64,000 bases of DNA from Lycocorax pyrrhopterus obiensis (Eukaryota > Chordata > Aves > Passeriformes > Paradisaeidae). The position numbers were made by a program, and so were the translations under genes. Where the stretch lies: assembly GCA_014706295.1 (NCBI GenBank), contig JACSVZ010000012.1, positions 12,766,227 through 12,830,226 on the forward strand, given 5' to 3'. Below the pieces are notes generated by a model. That model was not told where the DNA came from, searched no databases, and saw only the letters and a program-made list of their open reading frames with translations. This document shows, piece after piece, positions 24,811 through 37,115 of the stretch; the first letter of the stretch is position 1; each line of letters begins with the position of its first letter.

Positions 24811-27730
24811 ATACAGATTTGAAAGGCCTCGTGTGTGCCCTCCCACACACCCACCCACCATCCGGCTGTGCCAGTGAGCACCCAGCTCTGCTTTCTTCTG
24901 CTTCCAGCCATTTGCTCATGCTCATTTACACTTTCCAAGGCTATCAAGAGTTAAAACTTTTTCTTTCCCAAGGAAAGCTTTGACTTTTTCATAAATAAAG
25001 ACTTGTTTGAGGGAACAGGTACTGCTGCTGCTGAAGCTTTATGGACTGGAGTATATAAAACCTTTACATTCCTCTTTCTTTTCCTTCTCTCACCTCCATG
25101 AGTTACTTGTCCTTTTCTTAAGTGCTCTCTAAACACTCAGAGATGCACAGACACGTCTCTGGTCTCTGCACAGCACAGGATCCTCGTGCCTCACACTCCC
25201 CTCCTCTCTCCAAACAGATGTTTCATTAGCCCAGTGGTGCACAGTTACCCGTGTAAAACTTCCACCTTTATCCTTAGATATCCCAACTGCACAAAACCAC
25301 ACATAAAATAGGTGGCAGTCCCAGAAGATATAGACGTAATTTTAAGATGTGAATCAGTCATGTAGCAGTACCCAGCTGTATCTATTTGCTTTTGAAGCCT
25401 AGATCGGGTTAAGACTTAATTTGGGGCTAGTAAATATTTCAGTTTCAAAGATGGCAACAGAAACTGACATTAGATAAAGTTATCAGTTCGGACAGTACAA
25501 AAACACTTAAGATTCCTAAATGTAACATCATGTGATCTACAGGTCAAATCTGAAATTCCCTTTCTATATGTCCCTCTACTTTCAAGGCTGAAAATACACA
25601 GGAACTTCCAGAACTGTAAATTTTAAACTGTTAAAACTGGATTTTCAAACTAAATTTTACTTATCTAATGGCCTAAGGTGTCAGGTAGACCAACAGCCAC
25701 ATAAATAGTAGTATATTTGAAGTCACTGACATCTAGGTGGTCAAAAGATATTCCTGATAAATTCAAGGTGTTGTTGAGAAAGCTGCTGATGTGATTTCAG
25801 CAGGGCCACACTGTGTAAGCTGGGTGAGGTGACAACTGGCAATATATACCCAGAGTACAAGTGCAACTTTTATAGAAAGAAATCTAATTTGAGAGTTTAT
25901 GCTTTCAAATTAACAACAGCACAAGGGCACAACACAATTGCTCGAGGAATCATTTTCCAGTCAGGTTTCCTACAGGAAACAGGAATATAAAATTGCTTCA
26001 TACCTCAGACACCTGAACACCTTTAGAATATCTTTACTAAGTTTAGCCTTATCTGACAGGGAAATAAATAGAAGCCCAAAGATATTCCTGTATTTTTCAT
26101 AAATTAGAGCCTGAGGAAAAGACAGAACATCACTTGCAAAGCCATGCCCTACTCCAGCTGATAAAAGACCCCAAAGAGAGGTGAGAATGCTGAGACGAGG
26201 AGGAGTCACTTTGTGAAGTCTGTGTTTACTGAGAGGGGACTGTGGGGGCACAGGGTATAAATCAATAATAAAACTATTTCACTTAAGTCCAATTTTAACA
26301 AAATAAGTTCCTTCAGGACTGAAGAGGATTTTGGTTGAACTTTTAAACAGAGTTCAATCATTTTGGGCTATGTAGTGATAAAAAGCATAAATTTTAAATA
26401 GCGATTTTTCAAGCTTACAGAGTGACAGGACAGAAATTGTTTAATGATAGAAGATGTGTGATAACTGCAGAAGTGCCCTGGAAAATTAGGACTCCGTAAA
26501 AATCTATTTTCTCTTCTGATATTACACTGTACTTTTGATTATCAAAAAGAGTTTTATGATTTTAATATGTTTTCACAAAACATCGCTGTTTCTATGCAGC
26601 GAAACAGTTACACTCACAGTAAGCTGGCTGTGTGTTTACTTTGCTTTCTTGAGAGAAAGAGTGAAGCAGAATTTCATATTGGACTCAAGACTTCCCTCAA
26701 TAAACAACCCATGAACATTCTCACTTCTGCCTCGCTGAGGGGGTGTGAGTGGCTGAGTGGGGCTTTGCTGCCTACTGGGGTTGACCCACAGCAATCAGAA
26801 ACTCACTCTAACGTGTCAGTTCCCACCTATTCTCCAATGTCACGAGTAGTCAGGTCACAAATTATCTGGTGCTTCATACACCGAAAATTATTTCAGCTTC
26901 CTGCCACAACTCCATGTCATTCCACTAATGAGAATGCAATGACAAAGGCATGAGTGAACACGGCATCCAAAGGACTGTTCTTATCATGAACAAATTCAAA
27001 GGAAGCTCTGGTGGCGACAGATATCGCTTTAACATCCAGGAGAAATAAAGAATTGAACTGGAGCCTCAGGCAGTAAGTTTGTATAATTTAACTTTGAGAA
27101 GTTTTCTTATTGACCAAGAGTCAGACTTTTTTGTTCTTGTTGGCAAGAAGAGAGTGACTGAGATGTCATTTCTTCTTCCATGCCCAGTGTAGGGTAAACA
27201 AGCCCAGTTTCCTTTGAAACATCTGCCAAGCTGTACTGTCCTGAAGACAGCAGAACGCTTTGGTTTTCCCAACATTTGCAGAAGCACACAGCTACAAAGA
27301 CACCGGTCCCATTAGAGCCAGTGTACAGCACCCATTCCCCTGGCACAGCGAGGAGCTAAGCCAGCCCAGGAGGGAGGCCTGCCAAGGCAAACAGACAAAT
27401 GGCAGTGGCACAGATGTGTTACTGCTCCAAAATGTTCAGCACTCAGCATTCCCAGCACGTCCTCTCCTCCCAGTGCTGCTGCTCACAACGCTTGGTTTCC
27501 ACTGAAGCGTCTCAGCACCAGCATCCATGGACTTCTGGAGTCAGCATGCACATGGCATACTGCTCCTGCTACATCTTTTCTTGGCCGTTTCCCCCCAGAC
27601 AGATGCTCTGCCCAATACATCAGCACTAAAGTGATGAGCAAAGGATCACTCAACACAATCGTCCCTGGCATCTCCTTGCAAAAGGATGGCTCTGTCTCAG
27701 TGCTGGTCAGGAGATGTACCATGAAGTGGA

Positions 27731-27764
27731 AACAAACAAACCAAACCAAACCAAACCCCCCCTC
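27731..27764. repeat. AAACC-type simple repeat with C run
   Basis: Several AAACA/AAACC units run into a stretch of eight C and then CTCCC. Low-complexity DNA. Confidence 0.8.
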
Positions 27765-29397
27765 CCATCAAAAACCATAAAACCACACGGCCTCTTCACT
27801 CCCCTAAACCCCTTTCTTCAATTGTGCCCATAGATTTTGTGGTTTTGTATATAGATCCATGTGCACTGAGGAATAAACCTTCTTTTTAAATAAGGAATAT
27901 TGATCCCTTAGTTGTAGTAAATACTTTAAGTATCTAATAAACCAATGCAGTATTTTTAATCTGCAGATAATAAACATCTCCATGTGAGGACATTTCAGTA
28001 TATAACTGAAATACAACAGCTCCTGCATTTTCTTTATAACTGATTTCACTGTATATTCGGACTGGCAAATGATTTTCCCCCATAGGTGTGTATGAAAGAT
28101 GAATGCAAAAATGAGGTATGGCATTTGGGAGAGAGAGGAGTCAGGTAATCTTAAATCAGCACAACAAGAAGTTAATAAACAGATTTGGGTCAATCAAAAA
28201 ATTATGAAAACCAGCTTCCTCCTCCTTTTCTTGAATGAGTAGAGTAATGAAAGGAAAAAAGTTGCCATCTAAATGCATTTTTTAAAAAAGGTTTTATCTT
28301 TATTAGTCTCTTAATCTGCAATTTCTCGCTCACCAGACAGGTTAAATCATCTGTTCACAGCAGAAAACCCAGTAGAAATGAAGCATCAAGCATCACACTC
28401 TTGACTTTTAGAAGCTGTCCAGGACTAAAACCTCAGGAGTACCTCTATAACCCTCATTTTCCCTCCTGCCTAAACCCAAAGCTTTTCTACTTAAATGCAC
28501 CAGCCATGAGCCGAGCCTTAAGATTGAGGCTGCAGGCTCTTGACCATCCCAAACAGGATAAGGAACAGGGTAAGGACTCCTTTACCATTTCATAACCAGG
28601 AGACTTCCTCTCATTAATTAGTCCATCCTGTTTCAGAAACGCCTCATCGGCCTCTGAAACATCCCATTGCAATCCCACAGTTTAATTACATACAATATTG
28701 AAAAATACACCCTTTGGTTTGGTTTTAAGTTCTTCAACAGTTGATTGGATATCAACAGTTCATTTCACCAGTGAAAAAGTGAATGACTAGACCAGTATTT
28801 AAAATGCATCAGAGGTCTCTCTCAAATGTTAGAATTCACGCCAACACATTTCTCTCAATCCTAAGGAGAATCCTTCATCTCTTCTCTGTAACCTTCAACT
28901 ATTTGACACTTGATAAAATGTGAATGTTCCAGTTTAATTAATGAAGTAGGTGATGTGTTGACCCAGGGAAAAGACACTGCCATACTTATTTCAAAATTCC
29001 ATTTAAAAGATTAGCTCACCAAATCTGACTCTAAAAAAACAAAAAAATCTGCACAAAATGAAGAATTTCATATTAAGAAATGCTAACTCAGCATGGCCAA
29101 AAGAATCTGAGGGACAAATTTACATCAGGGATGTGATCACCCCCACCTGCTACCTCCACATTACATTTTCTGTCTGTTCTTTCTATATTATAGGCCAAAT
29201 ACACAAGTCTGTGCTTTTGATAAAGTTTTTCTTCCAGTTCAATCAAGTTACCCAAGCATGAATACTGGAGAGTATCCAAGCTGCACAATTTAAAACAAAG
29301 TAAAATAGTGACAGTAGATCAATTTCAAAGCTAAAAAAACTGATTACATAAAGCCCACTTTTTGATGGAGCACAAATGGTACTGTTCCTGAACTCAG

Positions 29398-29430
29398 AAC
29401 ATTGCTTTGATGAATTATTTTCAGCCCATG
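29398..29430 (+). other. Weak plus-strand micro-exon candidate (33 bp)
   Basis: GGTACTGTTCCTGAACTCAG precedes a 33-bp segment that ends CCCATG and is followed by GTAAGTAAAA, a good donor. Frame 1 is open through all 11 codons (NIALMNYFQPM). The pyrimidine tract is only moderate. A closer AG at 29424 would leave just six bases. No gene identified. Confidence 0.12.
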
Positions 29431-29887
29431 GTAAGTAAAACTGCACACATTTCCCTTAAACTAGAAAGTTGTTAGAATCACATTATAGCGGAAAAATGTA
29501 TTTCTCCCTCTTTCTCAATAAACCGGGTTAATACACTTTTATTTGATCTGGTAAATTTTCTAAATTACTTTTTGGCAAGACCAATTCAGAATTTATGAAC
29601 CTAATATACTGAAACTTTTTTCCTTAAAGACTGAACACAAATCCTAAACCTTAGAGGGAAAAAAAAATCCACAACTACCCTATGGAACCTGAGTTTTAGC
29701 AGCTTCCACTCTCAATCCTACAGTAATTTAACCCAAGATGGGTCTAGAGAACGCAGGCTGACAGGTGATATATGCTTCCTATTTTGCTGTTCATATAACC
29801 ATTAACAATAACTGCAATAGAGCACATGAATGATAACGACCAGACACTCACTGAACTGGAAAATCCAATATTCTTTACCAAGGTGAA

Positions 29888-29905
29888 GGGGGGGGGTGGG
29901 GGTGG
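29888..29905. repeat. G-rich run
   Basis: A nine-G run, a single T, a five-G run, a T and then GG. It holds too few full G-triplets for a canonical four-tract quadruplex, but two-tetrad folding is possible. Confidence 0.85.
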
Positions 29906-30012
29906 ATCCATTAAAAAATTTGTGCCTCAACTAATATGTAGGATGTCAGCTTAGTAAACAATGTGCCCATAAAGTGTTTTCTTATTCCTTATCAACTGCA
30001 AGGATCTTACTG

Positions 30013-30059
30013 GGGTGGTGGTGGTAGTACTACTACTACTAGTACTACTACTACTACTA

Positions 30060-30090
<31 letters not shown>

Positions 30091-30116
30091 GTAATAATAA
30101 TAATAATAATAATAAA
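30013..30116. repeat. Compound trinucleotide microsatellite (GGT)n-(ACT)n-(AAT)n
   Basis: About 100 bases move from GGT units through ACT units to about 18 AAT units. The array is interrupted by single variant triplets (GTAC near 30040 and AGT near 30091). The three motifs differ from one another by stepwise single-base changes, which suggests successive mutation and expansion within one array. Read on the minus strand it yields a meaningless leucine and serine homopolymer frame (29951-30145). Confidence 0.95.
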
Positions 30117-31082
30117 AATTTACTAGAATGAGTGAAAAGAATCACTGTTATAATGTAAACAGACTGAAACTTTTTTATCTCCGTGCTCTCTGCTCACTAA
30201 AAAAGTGGGAAAAAAAAAAATTGCAACCTGAATAAGAGAGAGCTTTTAGTCCCATTCCTGCCATTTAACCAGTCCCTGATTTCATTTATACAAGTGCATC
30301 AAATCACAAACTCTCCTAAGCGCTACACTCACAAGCTTTGCATTTCTTCTTGCTCTTAAGCAAATTTCAGGGGTGTACTCTTCACTAAAACTGAGATGAC
30401 AACGAGAGCTCCGTTTCAAGCGGTGTCCTCGCTGCGTTCCAGCCAGGAATGAGAGATTCCATGGCAGGGCTGGGTTATTTCAGCACAGCAACCACTGCAA
30501 GGCGCTGATTTCGGCGCTGACCCAAACCACAAGGCATGAACACGAAAGTGTTTCATATGTTTGGCAGATTAAGGTCCAGATTCCTCGTTACAGCGAGGCC
30601 AAACGTTTAAATTTTCTCACCAAAAGCAAAGAACAGTGGTTTTTTTAAGTATATTTTAACTCAGTGTTATAGAACAGAGAGTGATGTTTTAATAAATTCA
30701 TTCAGAACAGCACTAAGCCACTCAGGTATGGCCATGCATCCACCAAGTGAAAACAGGACAAATAAGTCCTCTGGAAGAAAACCTCTCTATACAATTTTCT
30801 AAAACAAAAACACCTTTACGTTTTGTCATAGCTGAACAGGAACAAAAGACTTACAATAATTCCACTAAAACAGAGCTGCTGTTCTGTAAAACATGTATCC
30901 TTAAACACAAACACAATTAACTGCTTTTCAGCACTCACTGAAACCTGAAAGATCCTAAAATCCCTTTAAGTGGGTAGAATGAAGCATATTTTCATCAAAA
31001 TTGAAAATATTAAATGAATTTATAAGGTAATTTGTTGGAAATTCTGATTTTTTAGAAGGATTACAGGTGCATTAGTACAAAA

Positions 31083-31715
31083 TTAGGAAAAGAGCCTTTT
31101 TTTAGTCACTGCTTTTAAAAGTCTTGCTTTCCATTTTGTGTTCCACCATATGACAGTTTTGTATATAAAGGTTGTCCTTAAAACACCTTGGTCACACAAA
31201 GTCTCTCTTCCACAATCCATTATCTCATAAAAGAAATGCCATAAATCCAAAAGTAAAAATAGCATCAGCAAGTTGTTCGGGTGAGCAATGTTCACTGAAG
31301 GAATCCTGATGAAGACAGTTATTTCCCTTTGGAATTGCTGGAAGGATGTGGAGTTGCAGTCATAACTGGTAAAAACGGCCTCAAAGCTGATCAATAATAA
31401 AGAACTTTGAAGTAAATTAATCTGAGATCTGCTACCACTTTTGTTTCCTTCTTTCTGTAGCTTTAAATTCCCACCAAATATAAAGCATTCCTTTTTGCTG
31501 CTAGTGATTTTTTCACTGCTTAAACTGATTAAACATGCAATTTCATCATTCTTTACAGTATGTTCAAAAGAACATCTGAAACTGTGGCTAATTTTACAAC
31601 AAAAATGTTGAAAATCATCCTTTTGCACTGGAATCACTCTTACTGAGCCTAATGATATTAATGATGCAGCCAGAGGAATACATTCCATAAAATTGTGTGA
31701 TGATAAGGATAACAA
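31083..31715 (-). other. 210-codon open frame of doubtful significance
   Basis: This is the longest open frame in the window. It starts at an ATG and ends at a stop. Composition is mixed, with many serine, leucine and phenylalanine residues (part of it reads FLLLDLWHFFYEIMDC). It has no signal peptide, no repeated motif and no family signature that I recognise. The 3' part shows a basic run (KWKARLLKAVTKKR). In AT-rich vertebrate DNA a frame this long is uncommon but not exceptional across 128 kb of strand. I cannot support a gene: there is no promoter, splice or polyadenylation context. It could be an old degenerate single-exon retrocopy or chance. Confidence 0.12.
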
Positions 31716-31734
31716 GGATGATAAGGATAATATT
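31699..31734. repeat. 18-bp tandem duplication
   Basis: Two copies of a unit beginning GATGATAAGGATAA stand side by side and differ only in the last four bases. It overlaps the start region of the long minus-strand frame. Confidence 0.85.
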
Positions 31735-34700
31735 TAGTAAATCACATCTGATAGTCTCCTACAACTAACATTTTTTTTTCACTCATCAGGCTGGAAAAAT
31801 CCAGTTCTTGATGGGGTATAATGATCGAGTAAAGCCAATGTGAAGCTGATGGCCAAGAGATCTCAAGAAACTTCAGAAGAGCAGACCCAGGACAAGGCTT
31901 GGGACCAGATGAACGCTGAGATTCTGCAGCAGAGCTACTCCTCTAAATATTGTCTCTGCTGGCCTCTCCAGGATGCAAACATTTCACGTGTAATTAATGC
32001 ATAAAGGTTCAAAACACCCAGGCAGCCCATATCAGAATTGTCACAGGCTCTGGAGGACTGCAGTCAAGCAGCAGATGAAGGACAGTGATCTCCTCTTGTC
32101 CTCAGACCTCCTGCAACGCTGAAGGAACAAAACAACAAAAGTGCACTTGCAGAATTAGCTCCCCAAATGTGACTGTCCTTCAAAGGCCCCAGGTAACTGT
32201 ACTTTACATAATTCCCATCTGGCATCCTCCAAAGCAAAACCAACAGAATTCTCAGCTGCCATTCATGGCAAATACTTTATCAGCCACTGTCTGCTACTTG
32301 TAAGGAATTTCGAAACGCAAGGGGAACTCCACAAGAGTGGAGGCAGCTTCTGATCAGCAGGCTGATTCCTTCATATGTGAAACTAGTTAAGATCATGAAT
32401 CATTTTTCAGAGTCGAAATGTGACTAGGAAATTATGATGGGTAGTTCATACACAATTCTGTAAGTGTATAAGAACTTACTTTAATATATTTAATATGTAA
32501 AGCAAATATTTAAATAACAACACAGGGTAGAAGGAGGCAACTAGAGCACTGAGAGTGATAATAGCTGCCTGTATTGCAACAGAGGCAGGAACTCTAATAT
32601 CCTAAATATGGAACACATGAGGTTTGTGACTGTGGGTAAAAAGCACAGCACTGAACAGCAACAGACAGAGAAGGTTTCTGTAGCCCAGCACCTTTCCCAG
32701 TCTAACTTCTGATTGCTCCAGGTTCATCAAGTACATTCCATAGAACTGCACTTGCAGAAAAAAACAATCAAAAATCAGAGTCAGGATTTCTGACAGCTCA
32801 AAAAACCACTGAAAAACTGCATTTGTGTTTGTGAAACCCCCGAATAATAAAAATGCAGCAGTGTAAAAGCTCAGAGAGACACTAAACAACCTTGACTCTG
32901 GAAGTGCCACAGGACTTTTGGATGAGGTTTTCCATGCCCACCTCCCCAGCAGGAATTCCAGCCATCCACCACCATTTTACCCATGGTCTCAGCTCTGTAC
33001 TCTACAAAGCAGCAGCTCTTGTTCCGACCACCTTGTTTCTTTGCACATTATTTTAGGACCAAAAAAAGACTATTAGGTTTTTCAGCAAGGTGAAATAACA
33101 ATTCTTCATTCCAAAAATAATAATCACGATGACTTATCGTCAATGACTACTTAAGTCACCTCCCTTTGCCACAGCATTCAGACAACGCTGCCTCTTTGTG
33201 GATGCTTCAAATCTTTAGAAAAAATAAGAGCCTATGCATATTTAACTTTCCTTTACTCTCATTTCTGAATTAGATGCCTAAAAAAGCGTTTGTAATCCAT
33301 GTTTGTAGGCATTGAACATTACAATGATGAAAAATTATTTACTGTATGTGTTCATAAATCACTGAGTTCATTTTTTGTAGGTTCTTCTATTTTACTCACA
33401 AGTCAGTCACAGGCTTATTAATGACCACAGAAACCACACTAAATAAAAAGCCATGGATATGACATAAATATAAATGTTTCAAGGAAAAAGAAATTGGGAG
33501 AATGACAATCTACAACACTAAAAAGGAGCATTTTTTAAAATCTACTTTAGAATAGGCCATATGTTTACATCCTCCACTGAAATTTTAGCAACCACGACAC
33601 TGTGATGACACCTTAGTTAACTGCTGTGATGTTTTTACAAATACACACTTCAAAAGAGAAATTATTTGTTTATTTGAAACTAGAAAAAATATTTCCAACT
33701 CCACATCCAGCAATACCAGGTAGGTTGAAGCCTAGAGAGAGCAAGCCGACTTGAATGGAAGTTATTCAGAAAATGGTATTTTGGCTGATTGAGAAAATTG
33801 GTACTTGAAAATTAAGGACATTGCAAGGTATTGGTGATAACACACAAACATCCTGAGCTGGGATGCAGAACTGGGCAAGTTCATCCATGAGAAGAGTCAT
33901 CCCACAGTGCAGACAAGCCTTGATCTGGGCTCAAGGCAGGAAAACAAATGTATATGCAGCCAACGTTAGAGTAGTAACAGGAGTTTCAAAGCAATGTTTT
34001 AATGCAATAGAGAAAAGAAGAGGGAAAAGCAAGATAGTCTGGTTTATGTTTGGATAGGGAAATTGTCAGTTGAGAGAGGGAGATAACAGAAAGCCCTGTA
34101 GAGAATTGTATAAACCGGGGTCCCTACAAGCTTAAGATAGGCTGGGGGAGATGGGAAAACAGGTCTCCTGGCTCAGGAGTGATAACCTAAAACCAGAGCT
34201 GTTTCCATATTCTTCAAAAGAAGTACTTTTAATGAGACAGAAATCCCAGCAATGCTGTTACTTTCATCTCTACCCGCTGTCATGGTGCACTAACCAACAC
34301 AAACACAGAAGAAGAGTCACTCCAAGGCCGTGATCCAAAGGCTCACATTGCAAATATCACCCTGAACAACTACAAAGACAAACAAAAGGAATGAAATGAA
34401 CTCACCAAATTCATAATAATTATTTAAAAAGTCCCTTTCTTGGGTTAGTGAAGCTTCTCCACAGTCCTTGCTTATCCTATGAGTTCTTCTCTAACCCTGC
34501 CTGGTCACTTGGTGGGAGGCAGGGCTGACAGCAGAGGAGATGGACATGCACTTCCTGGGGGAGAACAAAATGAGCACCCACTTCAGCAGCACACATTCCC
34601 AGGTGTGCAACTCCCAGCTGGAGCAAAACAAAATCTCAGATGTTTGAGTATCTGAGCAGATGCGTGGCTTCCTGAATCCTGGAGGTCCCTCAGCTAAGAC

Positions 34701-37081
34701 AAGTGCACCCAGAGGTCTGGTTGTTCGATAATGCTGCAAGGCTGCAGCTTTAGGCAGCTGATGGTACGGCAAGGAAATGGATTTGACCAACTGTCTTGTG
34801 AAATTCTAGAGAAATTCACAAATACTGCAAAGATTTCAGCATAACCGCTGGAAAGGAAGACTTATAATCAGACAGACTCTGGCTCCAAGGAGCTGAAAAA
34901 AGGTGACAAGGACATCCAAGGATCTGCGAGTGTGACTTCCAGGGTGAGAGGCACCACAGCTCTACAGCAGCACAGGGAACACCTTTCTGGTACTACAGAA
35001 CAGGGACAGCAGAACACTGGAAGGAATTTAGTGCAACTGAGAACTGTCCGGCTATTTCTGATCTCTCTCAGAAATGCAGGGTTGCTTCTGAACACTGTAG
35101 ATTTGCACATCAGCAAAATCCTTATCTCCATCAGCCCTGGTGCTCCGCTCTGTCTGGAAGGGACAACGCTCCCCCTTCAACAGCTTCTCTGGGGGCAGTG
35201 ATTTCCCCCTTTGCTGGAACACCTTCCCGGGCAGGAGAGGCTCCCCACCCAGTACAAGCTGTGTATGATCTAGTATCCAACACAACTCAGCACACAGTGC
35301 TTGCTCCAAGCCAGAGGCACTCAGGGTAAATCTTCCAGAGGACAAAAAAGTCAGCCAGAAAATAACTTACAGCAGCTTCGTGGCTTTTTTTCCCCCACCT
35401 TTTACACGTGGAAAATAGTTGAACAGTAGAGAACTAAGTTAGCTGTAATTTGAAATATTATGTGAATAATACCTGTAAGGTCTTTTATTTCAAGAAGAAA
35501 CATGTCAGAAAGTTTTAGTGCACACATTTTCAACAAACCTCAGTGTGGTGCATGAAAAGGCACAGTGAAAGCTAAAAATTCAGTACACACTGAACACCCA
35601 CCACGGTGTTTGAATTTGGGAATATGTGGCCACAGCAAGGCAGAGCAAAGGTATGCTTCCAGCAAACAGCTCTGTTTTCTAAGAGGCACTGGGTTTTTTT
35701 TTTAATTATGCATTAATATTTTGCAGCAAAACCAACAGTTGCTTCTGATTACTGTCATGAGAAGTAGTTTCCTAAAACTAATGATACTTAAACCCAAAAG
35801 ACATAACTGTGCCATTAATACAACTGGTGCCTAAAGTCATTAATATTTCAAGTGCGAGCACAGAATTCTGAGATAAGAACACAGAACTGAACTGGAAATT
35901 GATGTGTCACGCACTCTAAAAAATAATAATGTTAGATTTGTAGAGCAATGAAAATACAGAGGAAACACTATGAAAAACTGGATATTCACCTACTCTGGTG
36001 TTTATAATTCCTGTGACTCACCACAGCCCCAAATATGCAGGGAGAAGTCGTGTTCATTGTACCTGGCTGATCTCTCCCTCTGCTCAGCCATAAATAAGGT
36101 GATGCAGGTGCCAGTGCATCTTGCTGCTGGTAGACCTGGAGATCTAGAGCAGCAGGTTTCTCTCAGGAATATTTTCTAGCTATAGGTACAACTGTGTGAG
36201 GGGAAAACTGTCTTGAAAGGTACTTGGAGATAAATATTAAGAGATATGAAAACAAGTTGTCCCTAGCAAAGGGGCTGGGTGGAGCACATGATGAGAAAAA
36301 AGACAACCGTTGCTCTTGCCATCTGGGAGACAAATATTTCAAATATTTTGAAATATTATTGAGAATTTTTAGAGAATTTAAAAGAAATAATTCACTTGAT
36401 ATCTAAGTTTAGGTGAAGAATATTTCAAGTTTGAAAAGAAGACATTCTACCAGTGAAAATGAATTAAACCCACATGTATTCATTAACTATATACGTCAAT
36501 TTCCAAGTCATTGCTCAACTTTCACAGCTAAAATAATTTGAGAAGCTTGTTTATTACCCTATACAGCATAATTAATATATTGCCTTATTTAAGCAGTGAA
36601 GAAATGAAAGAAAAAGTCATATTTCATGAATTATTTTTTGATTCAAATACTAAAGAAATTCACCACATAAAAGTACAATGTGATTGAGTGTGACTGAACA
36701 TATACAATGATATAATAAACCAGTCATAAACTCTAAGACAATCATAGGTTAAAAAAAAGGAATCTGATTAACTGCTTATTACTTACACATCTAGCTAAGT
36801 TTTTGTACATTAAATTAGCCTCCAAACTTAGTTAAGATTTTATATGCATAAACGTATTTTTCTCTTTGGAATTAAGTGGAGAGAAATATTGCTAGAGCCT
36901 TTTTCTAGAAAAGCAAGTAAAAAGTACAGATTCAAAACAAGTTTAAACCAAGAAAATAACTGAATACAAATTCAGTTTGCTGACACAATTGTGTGTATTC
37001 TGAGCCCTTGTTAGTGTGATGAGACAGTGAACATTTTTCACTGTTCCAAGTTACTGAAAGACTGAGTCTAATTTTTTCTAC

Positions 37082-37115
37082 TTCATGTCTCATTAAAGTT
37101 CATGTCTCATAAAAT
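37082..37115. repeat. 17-bp tandem duplication
   Basis: TTCATGTCTCAT occurs twice in direct succession, separated by TAAAG in the first unit. Confidence 0.8.

Larger units (their letters stand above)
23799..29887. other. Non-coding DNA, no gene recognised
   Basis: The longest frames (26567-26953 plus, 128 codons; 27804-28193 minus, 129 codons) lack any recognisable domain, and I treat them as chance. The region contains a perfect palindrome, an AAACC-type repeat and one weak plus-strand exon-like segment, listed separately. Confidence 0.65.

Noticed and set aside
26567..26953. 128-codon plus-strand frame
   Set aside because: No recognisable motif and no supporting context. Consistent with chance.
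29951..30145. Minus-strand frame rich in leucine, serine and threonine homopolymers
   Set aside because: It is the translation of the compound microsatellite at 30013-30116, not a gene.
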